Below are positions 1-12,200 of a stretch of 16,916 bases of DNA, in pieces (within the stretch, counting starts at the first letter, position 1; each line of letters opens with the position of its first letter). Made by a program: the position numbers and the translations under genes. The notes under the pieces were generated by a model that saw nothing but the letters and a program-made list of their open reading frames with translations, was not told where the DNA came from and did not search any database. This DNA comes from Gloeophyllum trabeum ATCC 11539 (Eukaryota; Basidiomycota; Agaricomycetes; Gloeophyllales; Gloeophyllaceae), in contig NW_006920417.1 of the NCBI RefSeq assembly GCF_000344685.1, positions 417,492 through 434,407 of the forward strand, in the 5' to 3' direction.

Positions 1-65
1 AGAGCCTTCCGCATGTCGAAAATCACGCATATAAAATGTACCAGCAGGGATGTCATGATACAGAA

Positions 66-173
66 GATGCAACGTTGGTTTTGAATTTCTGATTTTCCAA
101 ATATCAAGTTCATTCGATAGAGGTAACGAGACCGCAAGTACATTTAACAAAAATGTACAACCAACGTTGCATC
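66..173. repeat. Nested inverted repeat with internal hairpin
   Basis: A perfect 15-bp inverted repeat (GATGCAACGTTGGTT at 66-80, its reverse complement at 159-173) encloses a second hairpin with 8-bp arms (GTACATTT at 138-145 and AAATGTAC at 151-158) around a 5-nt loop. The outer right arm directly abuts the inner hairpin. This may be a remnant of a small transposable element or a composite protein-binding site; the sequence alone does not decide. Confidence 0.6.
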
Positions 174-210
174 CGCTCGTTGATATAGATCAACTTTTAT
201 GAATCAAGTG

Positions 211-286
211 ACGCGTGAATGTGAACGTAGCACGCTGTAGGTTTTCTGGCAGTAAAGAGCAATTAACGACGCGTCCGAACGCGTCG
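211..286. promoter_or_regulatory. Cluster of three ACGCGT (MCB-type) boxes
   Basis: ACGCGT occurs at 211-216, 269-274 and 279-284. The last two lie in the arms of an inverted repeat (CGACGCGT at 267-274, ACGCGTCG at 279-286, 4-nt spacer). In ascomycete yeasts ACGCGT is the MluI cell-cycle box bound by MBF at G1/S genes. No gene starts nearby inside the window, so if functional it most likely serves a gene to the left of position 1. Function is inferred from motif density only. Confidence 0.4.
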
Positions 287-300
287 CGGACGTGACAAGC

Positions 301-327
301 TGTGACACCATCGCAAAAAGTGTCACA
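301..327. repeat. Inverted repeat TGTGACAC / GTGTCACA
   Basis: Perfect 8-bp arms at 301-308 and 320-327 are separated by 11 nt. The arrangement fits a dimeric regulator site or a small hairpin. It lies just beside the ACGCGT cluster, so both could belong to the same promoter. Confidence 0.4.
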
Positions 328-429
328 CCAAATATCCTCGTCACTGTCCGGGCTCTCCTGCCGCAGCAGAAGCAGGTCCCTTCCCCTATGTTAGAACTGT
401 AAAATCAACATAGTACATGAGATATATAT

Positions 430-960
430 TCAGCCTTTTACAGCTGTGATCCAGTACTTGCTTTGTCCATTAATTACACAGAGTTGTGCTTCCTGGAAAT
501 CAAGCTCATCTGTATCAAGAATAGGGAATGCACCCACTGGTGTGCACATATAGATATGTTCCAAATGTTTCTAAAGACAATACATAGCTTCCCTGAGCAC
601 TCCTTTGCCGACCTCGGTGAAATTGACCATCATTTCATCCCGATGGTGGTCAGCTCAGGAATAAGAAGAGACAGACATGTTTATATCTACTACAGTCTGT
701 AATGGTAGAATACCCTTCTTGCTGGTTTACAATAGTGATATACATTGCTGATGCATGCATAAGGTGAAAATGGAGCAGAGGAATGCACAAGAATACGAGG
801 GGATACTTGCGACCACCTTTCAGCCACAATCTGCTGACAAATCAACTCGCACTGGAACCGGGCGTTGCGCCTCCCCATTAACATGTCGGGGATTCGCCTC
901 AAACGGCTCTGACGGAATCACTCCTGATACATCGTGGCCTGTACGAGTAGTTAGATCGTC
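430..960 (-). pseudogene. Possible decayed coding fragment, unrecognised
   Basis: On the minus strand one reading frame has two protein-like open stretches. One runs from about 960 down to a TGA near 820 and includes GVIPSEPFEANP. The other runs from 570 to the stop at 432-430 and includes GAFPILDTDELDFQEAQL. They share a frame but are separated by several stops, including TGA at 657-655 and TAG at 573-571. Short introns could explain some of the stops, but I could not build a convincing spliced model and recognise no family. It may be a degraded gene or chance. The remainder of 700-1300 holds nothing else I can support. Confidence 0.2.
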
Positions 961-1308
961 AACTATTGCTCAGCATGCAGCGATATTGCCTGGTATCGAC
1001 GTTCATGGGGCGTGCAGACATGATTTACGGGTAGCTCGCCTAAGAGTGGGCCCACTTGTAATAGTGGCCTGTAGCCTGGAACGCATTTGAAAAGGTCGGC
1101 ATTATGTTTTCGGAAGCATTACAATAACGGAGGTCCAATACAAGAAGTCCTTTATGGTGATGAATCAAGCAAGATGAATGATAACAGATGTGGGGACGAA
1201 CATAAGATAGGATACACTGGGGTTGTTAGCGCCGATTGGCCAAATGAACGTGCTTCAGATAGAACGCAGGAGTTTTCCACGGCTGGCGAACGTTTATACA
1301 TCTGGTCA

Positions 1309-3121
1309 TCACTGAAGTGCTTCGAGCCTCCTGGACAGTCCCTCCAGGAATGCCAAGCCGTCCTTCGTCACTGTCCGGCCGTTACTCCTATCCGTCAAGG
1401 CGCCGAAATCCTGCACCAGCTTGGCAAGTGCACGATTGTTAGTCGCCTTCTCCACTTCTTGTCTCAGCTTAATCAACTTGCTCATCCGTACGTGCTTCGG
1501 CTCCTGAGCCGAACTGTCGTGCGTATCAGAATTGCGAGAGGTCCTGAGAGGAGCGATGAATACGGAAGGGTCGGCGAGCTGTTTGTACAGGGCTTCCAAG
1601 AACGCAAACCCCTGCTTTGTGAGAGCCTTAGACGTATGAGTCTTGAGAACTGCCACGAAGTCAGCGACAAGAGCGGATAGTGCAGCGTTGTCGGACGCTT
1701 TTGTCACAGCTATTCTTAGAGAGGCGATCTGAGAAATCTTGGAAGTTTGATGCCTTGGGCGAGTATCCTCCGACGTCTCGCTGATTACGATGACTTCGTC
1801 CTTGGAGGGTGCTGCAGCCTTCTGTACCTCTGTGGCTGCGACGCCCTGCGTGGTAGGGCTTAGTATGTTCGTGCGATTGCCCAGAACAGGACGATTGCCC
1901 AGGTTAAGGTTCGCAAGATCGTGGAGAATTCTCTCAACCTCGTCTGGCGCATGGGAGGGACGCGGTTGTTTGGCAGGGGAACGAGGTACCTACATGAGAA
2001 AACGCATTAGTACCGTAAGGTCCGTCATCCAGCAGACTTACTTGGGTGACAGGAGCCGGTGGTGGCCATACGAAGCGGTCATCCCCTTGATAGCCATGTT
2101 CCAAGGCGAGCTCTCTGAATTCCTCGATCCACTTGGTATAATCCGGGCCCTCTGTGAAGTTGAGTCTTCTGCAATATCGGAGAAATTCCTCGAACTGTGC
2201 CGGAAGGCCTCTACACAGCTCTTCGGGGCGAGCTCTTCGCTTCTCGCGGATTATACGGTCGTGGGCTGCGTCGGTCTTGGGTACACCGTTACGTGTCCAG
2301 CTCAAGCCCCCCGGCGTCAAGAGATGAATTAGCATTAGGGCGCATGCTTCTAGGTCATCTCTTCGGGAGGGTACTGTCGGTCGGACGTACGTACGTACAT
2401 GGTTAGTTATGGGTGCCGGCAGGAATTTGAATCACCTACCCTTCCCTCGGCAATGGACATTTACCGAACTGAACCAATAGTTGCCCACAAAACATCGTTT
2501 CTTGTCATCGTCGGATATGTGTCGTTTCGTTTTAGGATCCCTATAGCATTTAGAGAATCCGAAGTCGATCATGTAGATTGTTTCGTGATTGGGCGGTAAT
2601 CCGACCACGCAGTTCCCCAGCTGAATGTCGCGGTGGAGAACACCTTTCGCGTGCATGAACTCTAGCCTGGCAATCTTGGAGGAAATCGAAGATAAGGCTT
2701 GCCAGATTAACAGGCGCACTCACTACTTGCATGGCGATCTGGCACACACTTCCCAGGTCCATAACAGCTTTCCCGCTCTGCCTGTATAGGCTGTCCAAAC
2801 TTGGGCCGAGCAAGTCAATGACGAGGTAGTCCCAAGGTCCTTCTATACCAGAAGCCCACAGTGTGGGCATACCTTTCCCTCCTTGGATGTGAGGGTATAT
2901 ATGTCGTTCGTAGCGATTCGTGGGGCATTCGTGGTTCTTGTCCTGTATCTTGAGCGCCTTGACCTCTTGAGTATGCACATTGCGAGCCTTGAAGATAGCC
3001 CCTATTCAGCAGCATAAGTCTCGGCAAAAACTACACAGGGAAAAGAAAAACCAGAAAAGCCAGAGCCTAGCTTGTCTCCCAGCTGCCAATTAGCAATAAC
3101 CCAGGGATAGAGTGGGGGCAT
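1309..3121 (-). CDS. CK1-like serine/threonine protein kinase with duplicated C-terminal module
   Basis: Five exons: 3121-3052, 3001-2724, 2674-2440, 2373-2042 and 1989-1309 (introns 50, 49, 66 and 52 nt), giving 531 residues ending in tandem TGA stops. The ATG at 3121 puts the glycine loop (LGSGFSGAIFKA) at about residues 18-29. The kinase domain (about 10-290) shows the beta-3 lysine K41, the CK1 signature LLGPSLDSL (87-95), catalytic loop HRDIQLGN (130-137), DFG (153-155) and SRRDDLEA (197-204). The usual HRDxK lysine is glutamine (Q134) while D132 and N137 are kept, so activity is likely but not proven. The tail (306-531) has a SUMO-interaction-like stretch EVIVISETSED (370-380) and two related segments of about 57 residues (389-445 and 473-529). 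There is no C-terminal Cys-Cys, unlike the plasma-membrane kinases Yck1/2. It is divergent from the sugar transporter. Substrates are unknown. Confidence 0.88.
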
Positions 3122-3292
3122 CTTGTACTGCTGTAGGACGGTTGGGCAGGATCGTCGGAGAATGTGTGAAGCAGCAGATCAATTGTGTGTCGAGCAGGCC
3201 TATAGAAACATAGAAGTTTTTGCGATATTCGGCTTGTTGGTCGCTGTTGGTGGCTCGCTCACGAACCACAGCGCCTGCGCGTCTTATATGAT

Positions 3293-3298
3293 CACGTG
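3293..3298. promoter_or_regulatory. CACGTG E-box in the shared divergent promoter
   Basis: A CACGTG core within the palindrome TCACGTGA (3292-3299) lies 172 bp upstream of the kinase ATG and 463 bp upstream of the transporter ATG. In fungi this core is bound by bHLH factors of the Cbf1/Pho4 type. The rest of the 639-bp intergenic region shows a 10-bp tandem near-repeat (GCTGGTCCT twice, about 3380-3400) and no other clear signal. Confidence 0.35.
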
Positions 3299-3760
3299 AC
3301 TGGAACGCGTTGGTCAGGTGAGCTATCGGATAATTGCCAGCCAATGACATTGACCATTTCCAAAATGGTTTAACGGTGGCTGGTCCTAGCTGGTCCTCCA
3401 CAAATCCCTCCAGCCACCACCTACATAACTTCATCTGACCTTGAGCCAATCTATTGAGTATACAGCAGGCGGGCCGCTTCTTCTGTCTCATTCTTCTGGC
3501 GGCGCGGAAGACTGAATCATAAATCCACCTTTCGGGTGATCAAAGCGACGCCTGAGCTGCCAAGACGCACTAGCCATGGCTGACAATGGCGGAAGGTCCG
3601 CCATCTGACCGTCTCTCGTGCGCGCGTCGGAGATACCCTGGAGCATTGTCGCTAGCCTCTATGCGTGATGGTGCTGCTACGAACAAGATGCGCCGCAGAA
3701 TAAAAACCGCGTTTTCCTCAGATGATATGAGCCCCAGCACAGATCTTCGCTTCCTGCGCC

Positions 3761-6291
3761 ATGGCTTCTTCACCTCGTAAGCTGACGGGCGACGCCGACC
3801 TCATGGAGGACGTCAAAGAAGACGTCGAACACATCCAGTACGCTAAGCCCTTGCACTCCTCCCGCAAGACACCGGAAGAGCGACAAGAGGCTTTGACGCA
3901 GGCTCTGGCTATCGACCCAGGCGTTGCGCCATGGAGCTTGAGGGCAATGCAAGTAAGCTACCTGGCGATAAGTCTGTATCCTCCTACGGGGGCTAATTAC
4001 TTCCAATCGAGATGTATTGGATCGTCCTCGTCACCTGCTTCTGTTCAGGCGATAACGGCTTTGACGGCACTGTCCGTAATACTCGTGCTGTTAAGGAACC
4101 TATAAGACTGACGTTCAGACAGGTGATGGGCGGTATTAATAGCATGAAGCAATACCAAACTTATTTCGGGATGTCCTCCTCTGGTGCAAAAACCGGGATT
4201 GTATTCGGTATATTCACGATGTACGTACTTCGAGAGGTTTGCTCTCGGTAATATGCTGAACACCTATCGATTTAGTGGTTCTCTCTGGTGAGTATCACTT
4301 CGATTGATCCGGACACCAATATTCAACACGAAGCGACGATGTAGCGGCGTAATACCCGCTGGTACGTCGTTTCCTGTACCAACAGCCCTGCATATTAAGC
4401 ATACGACGGGAATATCTAGCCATCCTGCCGGATAAATTCGGAAGACGTTTCTGCATGTTCTTTGGCAATACGATCCTCATGTAAGATGGATCACCTGCTG
4501 TTTGCCATCCATGTGCTCACAATACGAGCGCAGTGTCGGAGCCATCATCACTGGGCTTTCCACGAACAGGAGCATGTTTATTGGTGGCCGATTTCTTACT
4601 GGTACGCCTTCTTTTTTCCCTCCTTCCTACCGCTATAATTCCTCTTAAATTGCAGGGATGGGTTCGGCTTGTGCCAATTCCGCGGCAAAGTCCTATCTAG
4701 GCGAAATCACTCCTCCCCAGACTAGAGGTCTCTTTCTAGGTTTCTTGAATTCTTTGTAGGTTTGATTCCATTAGAGGCCGGCATTAGACTTGATTGCGCT
4801 GACCACCGACCAACGCACAAGCTACTATGTCGGGCAAATGACCGCCACGGGAATGATGGTTGCGACCGGCAAATATCGGAGTGAATGGGCTTGGAGGCTT
4901 CCACTCTTTGTACAGGTGAGACTCAAGCTGCAAATGACATGACGAGGCCTTCTGAACCCTTGCCGTATGTCATAGATAGTTCCGGCTGCCTTGAACGTGA
5001 TTTTTGTTTTCCTCGTACCAGAATCGTGAGTGACTACATTCTTTTCCTCAGTGTCGGATAGAAGACATGGTTTGTCCGCTGCAGACCTCGGTGGCTGTAC
5101 AGCCAAGACAAAAAGGAGCGGGCGATCAAGATTCTGGCAAGACTCCACTCGCGCACAGGAGATGTAAAATCACCCTTGGTACAGCTAGAAGTGGAAGAAC
5201 TGGAAGAGAAGATCCAACTCGACGGAAGCGACAGTACGTGCTCTCGTACGAGCCTTGATCTGCGATGCTGATAATTGGCATGCTACTAGAGCGATGGTGG
5301 GATTTCCGTCCTCTTTTCCGCTCCTCTGCGGATCGGTACAGGTCAGGAATGGTGATCCTTATGGGTAAGATTATTACAGTCATCCGCCTAGTGTAAGTGA
5401 CGTTCATGTCCTCGGAACAGGCACATTTGGGCAATTATCTGGGAATGGCTTAATCACGTACTTCCTTCCGGTGTTACTCAAGAATGCAGGTATTACGAGC
5501 CAAAACAAACAACTTACACTCAACTTTGTGAATTCCGTCACATCTTATGTCGGGGCGTTGACGGTGCGGATATAATATCTGATACATTGTGAAACTGGCA
5601 CCTATTGGATCGTTGATTCATATAGGGTTCCGCCTGTATTGATAGATTCGGTCGGAGAGCATTGCTTTTGTCGGCCACGTCCTTGCTCGTTGTGATCCTC
5701 GCCATAGTCAGCGCACTGTTGAGTCAAAGTGGCAATGTGGAGAGATCCAATGCCGGGATATCCTTTATTTATTTGTTCATGGTAGTATTCTCCTTTGGTT
5801 GGACGCCCATGTAAGCCAATAATGCCTTGTAAGGGTCAAGCACTGACCACGAACTTCTGTAGGCAAGGAGTATACTCAGCCGAAGTGTTGAGCTACGAGG
5901 CGAGAGCCAAAGGGCTTGCATTCCTGAATCTCGTGACACAAGCGGCGTCGTGCATAAACACCTTCGCGTGAGTAGCTACTGAGAGACATGGCAAAGGTTC
6001 CTGACGCTGCGTCCCAACCTAGCCTGCCCGTAGCTTTGGAGCGAATAGGCTGGAAAGGTATGTGGATTGTGCATGAGATATCGTTCGCAGCCGCAAACCG
6101 TTCTGGCAGTCTATTTGGTCTTCCTTTTCTGGGACTTGTTCGAAGTCGCCATAGTCTACTTCTTCGTGGTCGAAACGAAAGGCTTGACCCTTGAAGAGAT
6201 TGATGAAGTCTTCGCACAGCCCAACCCACGGAGGTATAGCGTGGAACATGGTTTTAAGTTCAACGCAACCTCCCGCGAGTCGCAGGCCTGA
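3761..6291 (+). CDS. MFS sugar transporter (sugar porter family), 17 exons
   Basis: Exons: 3761-3952, 4012-4071, 4123-4220, 4276-4287, 4345-4361, 4420-4480, 4534-4601, 4656-4755, 4822-4915, 4976-5025, 5085-5233, 5290-5364, 5421-5563, 5626-5810, 5863-5967, 6023-6057 and 6110-6291, joining in phase to 541 residues. Family landmarks: the first membrane helix begins near residue 65 (MYWIVLVTC), [14 protein letters not shown] follows, then the loop motif LPDKFGRR (129-136), [28 protein letters not shown] (248-255), the second RFGRR (380-384), [13 protein letters not shown], and the terminal signature [15 protein letters not shown] (502-516). All usual sugar-porter motifs are intact. It resembles the fungal lactose/hexose permease branch; the real substrate (glucose, maltose or other) cannot be read from sequence. 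It is tail-to-tail with the glucoamylase, 242 bp apart. Donors of introns 2 (GTCCGT) and 13 (GTGCGG) are weak. Confidence 0.92.
4276..4361 (+). other. Two consecutive microexons (12 nt and 17 nt) of the transporter
   Basis: Exon 4 (4276-4287) and exon 5 (4345-4361) are 12 and 17 nt long, bounded by introns of 55, 57 and 58 nt with AG/GTGAGT and AG/GTACGT borders. Together with flanking split codons they encode the stretch IGSLCGVIPAA before LPDKFGRR, which is where the family carries its conserved GSL-G-IPA segment. Skipping either exon alone would shift or delete this part, so the reading frame and conservation jointly support them. Confidence 0.8.
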
Positions 6292-6533
6292 AGCAGACAC
6301 CGGTAGGATGCCCGTTAGGTTCCAGTTTCTGAAGCAGGATATGATCTGTTTGATTTTATCTCTTGTATACACTCGACCTCTTACACAGGGCTACAAATTT
6401 TGTACTAGTAAAGACAGTCAACCTGAAGCCTTGCTACGTTCGAGTAAGGTTCAGTTATACAACGATCGGATCTCAAATGAAAGTATGAAAGAAGCGAGTT
6501 TTGTGAGACGACAACAGACTGCGATGCTTCTCT

Positions 6534-8537
<2,004 letters not shown>

Positions 8538-8573
8538 CTTGTGGACGGAGAACAGGGTGTTAGGCAGGGTACC

Positions 8574-8589
8574 CCCCGCTGTATTTATA
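8574..8589 (-). promoter_or_regulatory. Glucoamylase TATA box and adjacent CreA/Mig1-like site
   Basis: On the minus strand TATAAATA (8589-8582) lies 45 bp upstream of the glucoamylase ATG. Immediately downstream is GCGGGG (8579-8574), which fits the SYGGRG core bound by the carbon catabolite repressors CreA/Mig1 in ascomycetes. Glucose repression of this gene is plausible but inferred from one short motif. Confidence 0.45.
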
Positions 8590-8942
8590 TCCGAGGCAAA
8601 GAATACACTGCTGTTGACGGCTGCGAACGATATAAACTTAGGCAGCTGAGAAGACGCCGTAGCACATGCAAGGGAGTCTTGGGACCAACCTGATCCTCGT
8701 GTAACATCTTAAGGGACGTAACACTGGATGACTTCCCGTAACACTAAATCCTTATTTTCCCTATTTCTAAGGTGTTGTCAGCAAAGTGGTCACACCGAGT
8801 GATCGATTTTGATGGGATAAATATGGAGAAATAGAGATGGTCTCTAAACCGTGAGGACTCTTCGCTGCTGCGAGATGCAGAACGCTGCTGGAGCAAAGAA
8901 GCACGAGATCCATCCAAATATGGAGGCGCTCACGAGGCATCA

Positions 8943-8984
8943 ATGCTAGCCGACGCTAAGTGAGTGTTAGCCGACTCTAAGCGA
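8943..8984. repeat. Two tandem 21-nt repeats inside the MITE
   Basis: Two adjacent 21-nt units with the shape TG-C/T-TAGCCGAC-G/T-CTAAG-T/C-GAG match at 18 of 21 positions. The second runs straight into AGGATTTAGAGACG, itself repeated at 9040-9053. Confidence 0.55.
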
Positions 8985-9005
8985 GGATTTAGAGACGTTC
9001 AGCAG

Positions 9006-9035
9006 TTTACAGAGGGGTAGGGACCCCTCTGTAAA
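9006..9035. repeat. Perfect 13-bp hairpin with 4-nt loop
   Basis: TTTACAGAGGGGT (9006-9018) and its exact reverse complement (9023-9035) enclose the loop AGGG. It lies in the interior of the MITE-like element. A perfect 13-bp stem suggests recent origin or selection for structure. Confidence 0.65.
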
Positions 9036-9204
9036 GTCCAGGATTTAGAGACGCCTTTGCTTGACGACTGCCATCAACAAAACGTTACCATGGAAAGCGT
9101 GACAATTCGGCATCTCGGCACAATCACATCGGGGCCAGATTTTAGGGATTTAGGGACGAAATTTTAGAAAAAAATAGCGATTTAGCGTTACGGGAAGTCA
9201 TCCA

Positions 9205-12200
9205 CTCACTCAGTGCCTTGGATTGCGAGATCTTCCGATGGGAGCAAAGGACGGTCGTTAACCACAGTCTGATGCCGAACTTGGTTGTCGAACGGTACCG
9301 ACGACCGCACCTCGCATCGAGCGATGGAAGCCATGGGCGGGACCGAGCCCGACGTCCCTTTGGCTTTCACATTGCCCGATATAGCCCTGCATAGTGTCGT
9401 TTCACCGCAGTCTTTAAGATTAAAGTCAGGCTGCAACACCTTGCAAATACACTTCAACGCAGGCGAGGATAAGCCCCGGGGACTATCCAAGAAGCGTGAG
9501 GGTCAAAGCGGATCCGAGGTCAAGAGAGAATCGAGATGCCATTGACAACGACGCTAAGCCACTGATGCCACCCCCGAGGGGAAAAGAAGCCAAGGGCTTC
9601 TCTCCTCATTGATCCCGACAGATCCAACGGACATCATCTTGACTGCGCTTAGAATCCCGCGATTCGAATATCGGCCGATAACTTGCACTCTTTGCTATAT
9701 CAAGTAGAAATCGTAAGAAATCACGTCGGGGTGTACATGGTTATTCAACCATTAGACGTGGGACGGAAATCAGGTTCTGTGGTTGCAACCGCGCTCAACG
9801 CAAGACGTCATCGTGGCAGACCAATAGCAGTTTGCAGACTTTTGCAGAAGACGCGTTTGGCGCTGAAGCGCTGAAGGGCCGTCCCCGACTAGCGCATGCT
9901 GCATCTTCGCGGTCCCTGAGAGGGTTGATCATGATGCTCAGACGACAGTTACCCATGTCTCAAGCTTATAGCAGACGTCTACAATCTACCTAATGTGCCA
10001 ATACACCGAGATGGCGACGCCTCGCGGGACCCGGACGCTGAGACGCTAACCCTTCGCGCGACATCGCTGCCCCAGAAAGCCGTCCGACGGCAGTTCAGTT
10101 GCTGACCCATTTTTCACAGCGCAGACTTGGGTCAGAAAAGCGTTGGTCTCAAGCTGACTACGCTGCAGCTTACCACCACCGAGGCGGAAAGCAAGCCATG
10201 TGATTTATGGTCGGCAAGGAGAATCTCTCAAGTGCGCTTGAGCTTGAGATATGTGACGGCTCATGCAGCCTGCGCCCAGGGCCTTCGCCGGGAGTGGGAA
10301 TATCGATCCTCAAAATACCGCCCACGATCTTGGACTTTGGGGGGGGGGGGGCGCCTTACCTACACTCTCGGCCGCTGACTGATGCGCATGAGATCTTGAT
10401 ATACTTCTTTCTCAGCGAGCTGTAGATTTGTGGGGTGGCCATCCACATAGGGAAAGCGAGCCTGGCTTTGACCCTCTTGCTCATCGACATGGGTCGTAAT
10501 TCCCGGAGGTAACGATGCCTGTCTGCCAAACTGCACCCGTCGCTCTGCATCAAATGATTTATTCCAGCGCGAGAGCCGGTCAGAATTTCTACCAAGGAAA
10601 GCGACGTGCTCATCATATCATGTGCGTTCACGATCTCCCTATCTGTAGGTATGTAGGTACGTCGCAGCGATGTCCCGATGGTGCTCAAAACGCTCTGCCT
10701 CGACCTCAGACCCGCCAATGAAAATGCAAAGGAGGCGGAGGGGCTGGTCGAGATCAAAGTCTAGAGCGCGCGCGCGTCGCCTCTCGGCGGGATAGGATGC
10801 ATCCCTGGTGTGTCTGCCCATTAACCCGTTGAGAGTATCATGGCAAGGCGAACGTAGGCCCGTGACAGCGGTGCATCCGATTAAAGTGCTAAAGAGTCAC
10901 GGCTCGACGTCTCCAGAATTTCTGGGTTCGCTTCTCTGATATGTCGTTGCAGGTGCATGCTCTCCGTGCCCAGCGTTGCCGCACAACAATAGAAGTTAGC
11001 TCTTATCCGGTAGCAGGTATGTTCTTTTGCTCTGGCTCGACTGTCGGATATCCTTGCTGGGATATCCGGCCGCCGATTCTTGTGGCACTCGTGGCTAACC
11101 GGCCAGCGTTGAAGTTGCCTTGCTCCGGACAGATTCCAGGAATCTTATGCTGGTCGGCACGACGGCCTCCATTACATGCAGCAAGCGTCACATTCAAACT
11201 CAAGACCGCGCCCACCGGTAATGGCCCCATTCCCCGACTGGGGCGGAGGGGTTGGGTTAACACGTATCGACACCATATCGCCGTTGCATGTCCCCATCGG
11301 ACGTCCCCTTCACCATTCGCACGTTCCGCGCAGGCGGGCGGGTGACGGGGAAGGTATACCTGCACGCTAAATTCCATACAGATGAGACCCGTGCTTGTGG
11401 TCTCCCACCTTAATCGAAGTCGATATCCGCTACCGACTTCGCACAACCGTTGACAAGTCCGCGTCCGTCGCGCATTCGATGCCTCCTTCATGCAGCACAT
11501 CGGGTCCGTTCGCGGATGATCATAGGGTTCAAAAATGTATGCTTCCGTGATTTCTGCCGCTGCGATGTGCGGGCTTTGCGAGTGCTCGTCAAAACGTCTG
11601 AAGAGTTGGCTTCTACTCTCTGGCATAATATATGGGACCGGTCCGATAATACCCTTACCGCTTCCCTGTGTAATGCCTTGTCATTTCGCGGCCACGCATG
11701 ACACAACCTGTGCAAAGGTAACAGCGAATAGCTAACGGTGGAGCTGACGAGTTTCCCATTCGAGTCTCTAGGGCTCCATACACATCTTGCAATTAGTCCT
11801 GTGAGCTTCGAGCAAGGGCCACAATCGTCTGCACAGGCATGAACGTCGAACCCTGCATGACCAATGATGATCTTCGGCGTATCATGCATAGCTAACTCAT
11901 CGATGACACCATGTGGACAGGAGAAAACTCTATGACAGGAGAGTTGCGGACGGTGCACGTACACTATTTCACTGGAATGCAGATATGTGTGTAGTAATTG
12001 TACATGTGGGCATGCAAAGAATGTGTGGACTTCTACTCCCCGCTACGTTCGCTAGCCAAGCTAACACGATGGTAGTTCCCTCCGTTACCGGAGTGTAGGA
12101 CGCATCACTTGAATGACATCCGTGAGATATCGAGTCGAGTTAACAATGCTCTCCATGCTCCTGGGTCCAGTTTAGTATCGTTGCATGGCTTTGAAGCGTC

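Larger units (their letters stand above)
8725..9204. mobile_element. MITE-like non-autonomous DNA transposon
   Basis: A 26-bp terminal inverted repeat, TGGATGACTTCCCGTAAC-x-CTAAATC, is found at 8725-8750 and inverted at 9179-9204 with a single mismatch. Similarity fades through an adjoining ATTTT/TTTCTAA stretch. If the ends are set at GG...CC (8726-9203) a trinucleotide ACT flanks both sides (8723-8725 and 9204-9206), a possible 3-bp target duplication. The interior has no coding capacity but holds 21-nt tandem copies (8943-8984), repeated AGGATTTAGAGACG and a strong hairpin. It sits 188 bp upstream of the glucoamylase start codon. Superfamily not assigned. Confidence 0.72.

Noticed and set aside
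1087..1680. 197-codon plus-strand frame
   Set aside because: It is antisense to the last exon of the CK1-like kinase.
2381..2398. ACGT tetranucleotide run
   Set aside because: It is a short simple repeat inside kinase intron 3 and does not disturb the splice sites.
2417..2440. tRNA T-arm-like string on the minus strand (GATTCAAATTC)
   Set aside because: The flanking bases do not pair into a T-stem, and the site is the start of a kinase intron.
3090..3491. 133-codon minus-strand frame upstream of the kinase
   Set aside because: It overlaps the kinase start exon in another frame and has no motif; it is most likely promoter and 5' UTR.
10356..10821. Two overlapping minus-strand frames (133 and 60 codons)
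   Set aside because: I tried to join them by an intron ending in CCTACAG, but no consistent frame resulted and neither resembles a known family.
11003..11626. 207-codon open frame on the minus strand
   Set aside because: No motif, a residue mix rich in R, C and P, overlap with open frames on the other strand, and a length that can arise by chance in GC-rich non-coding DNA.
11488..11964. 158-codon open frame on the minus strand
   Set aside because: It overlaps the previous frame, has no recognisable domain and no convincing splice partners.
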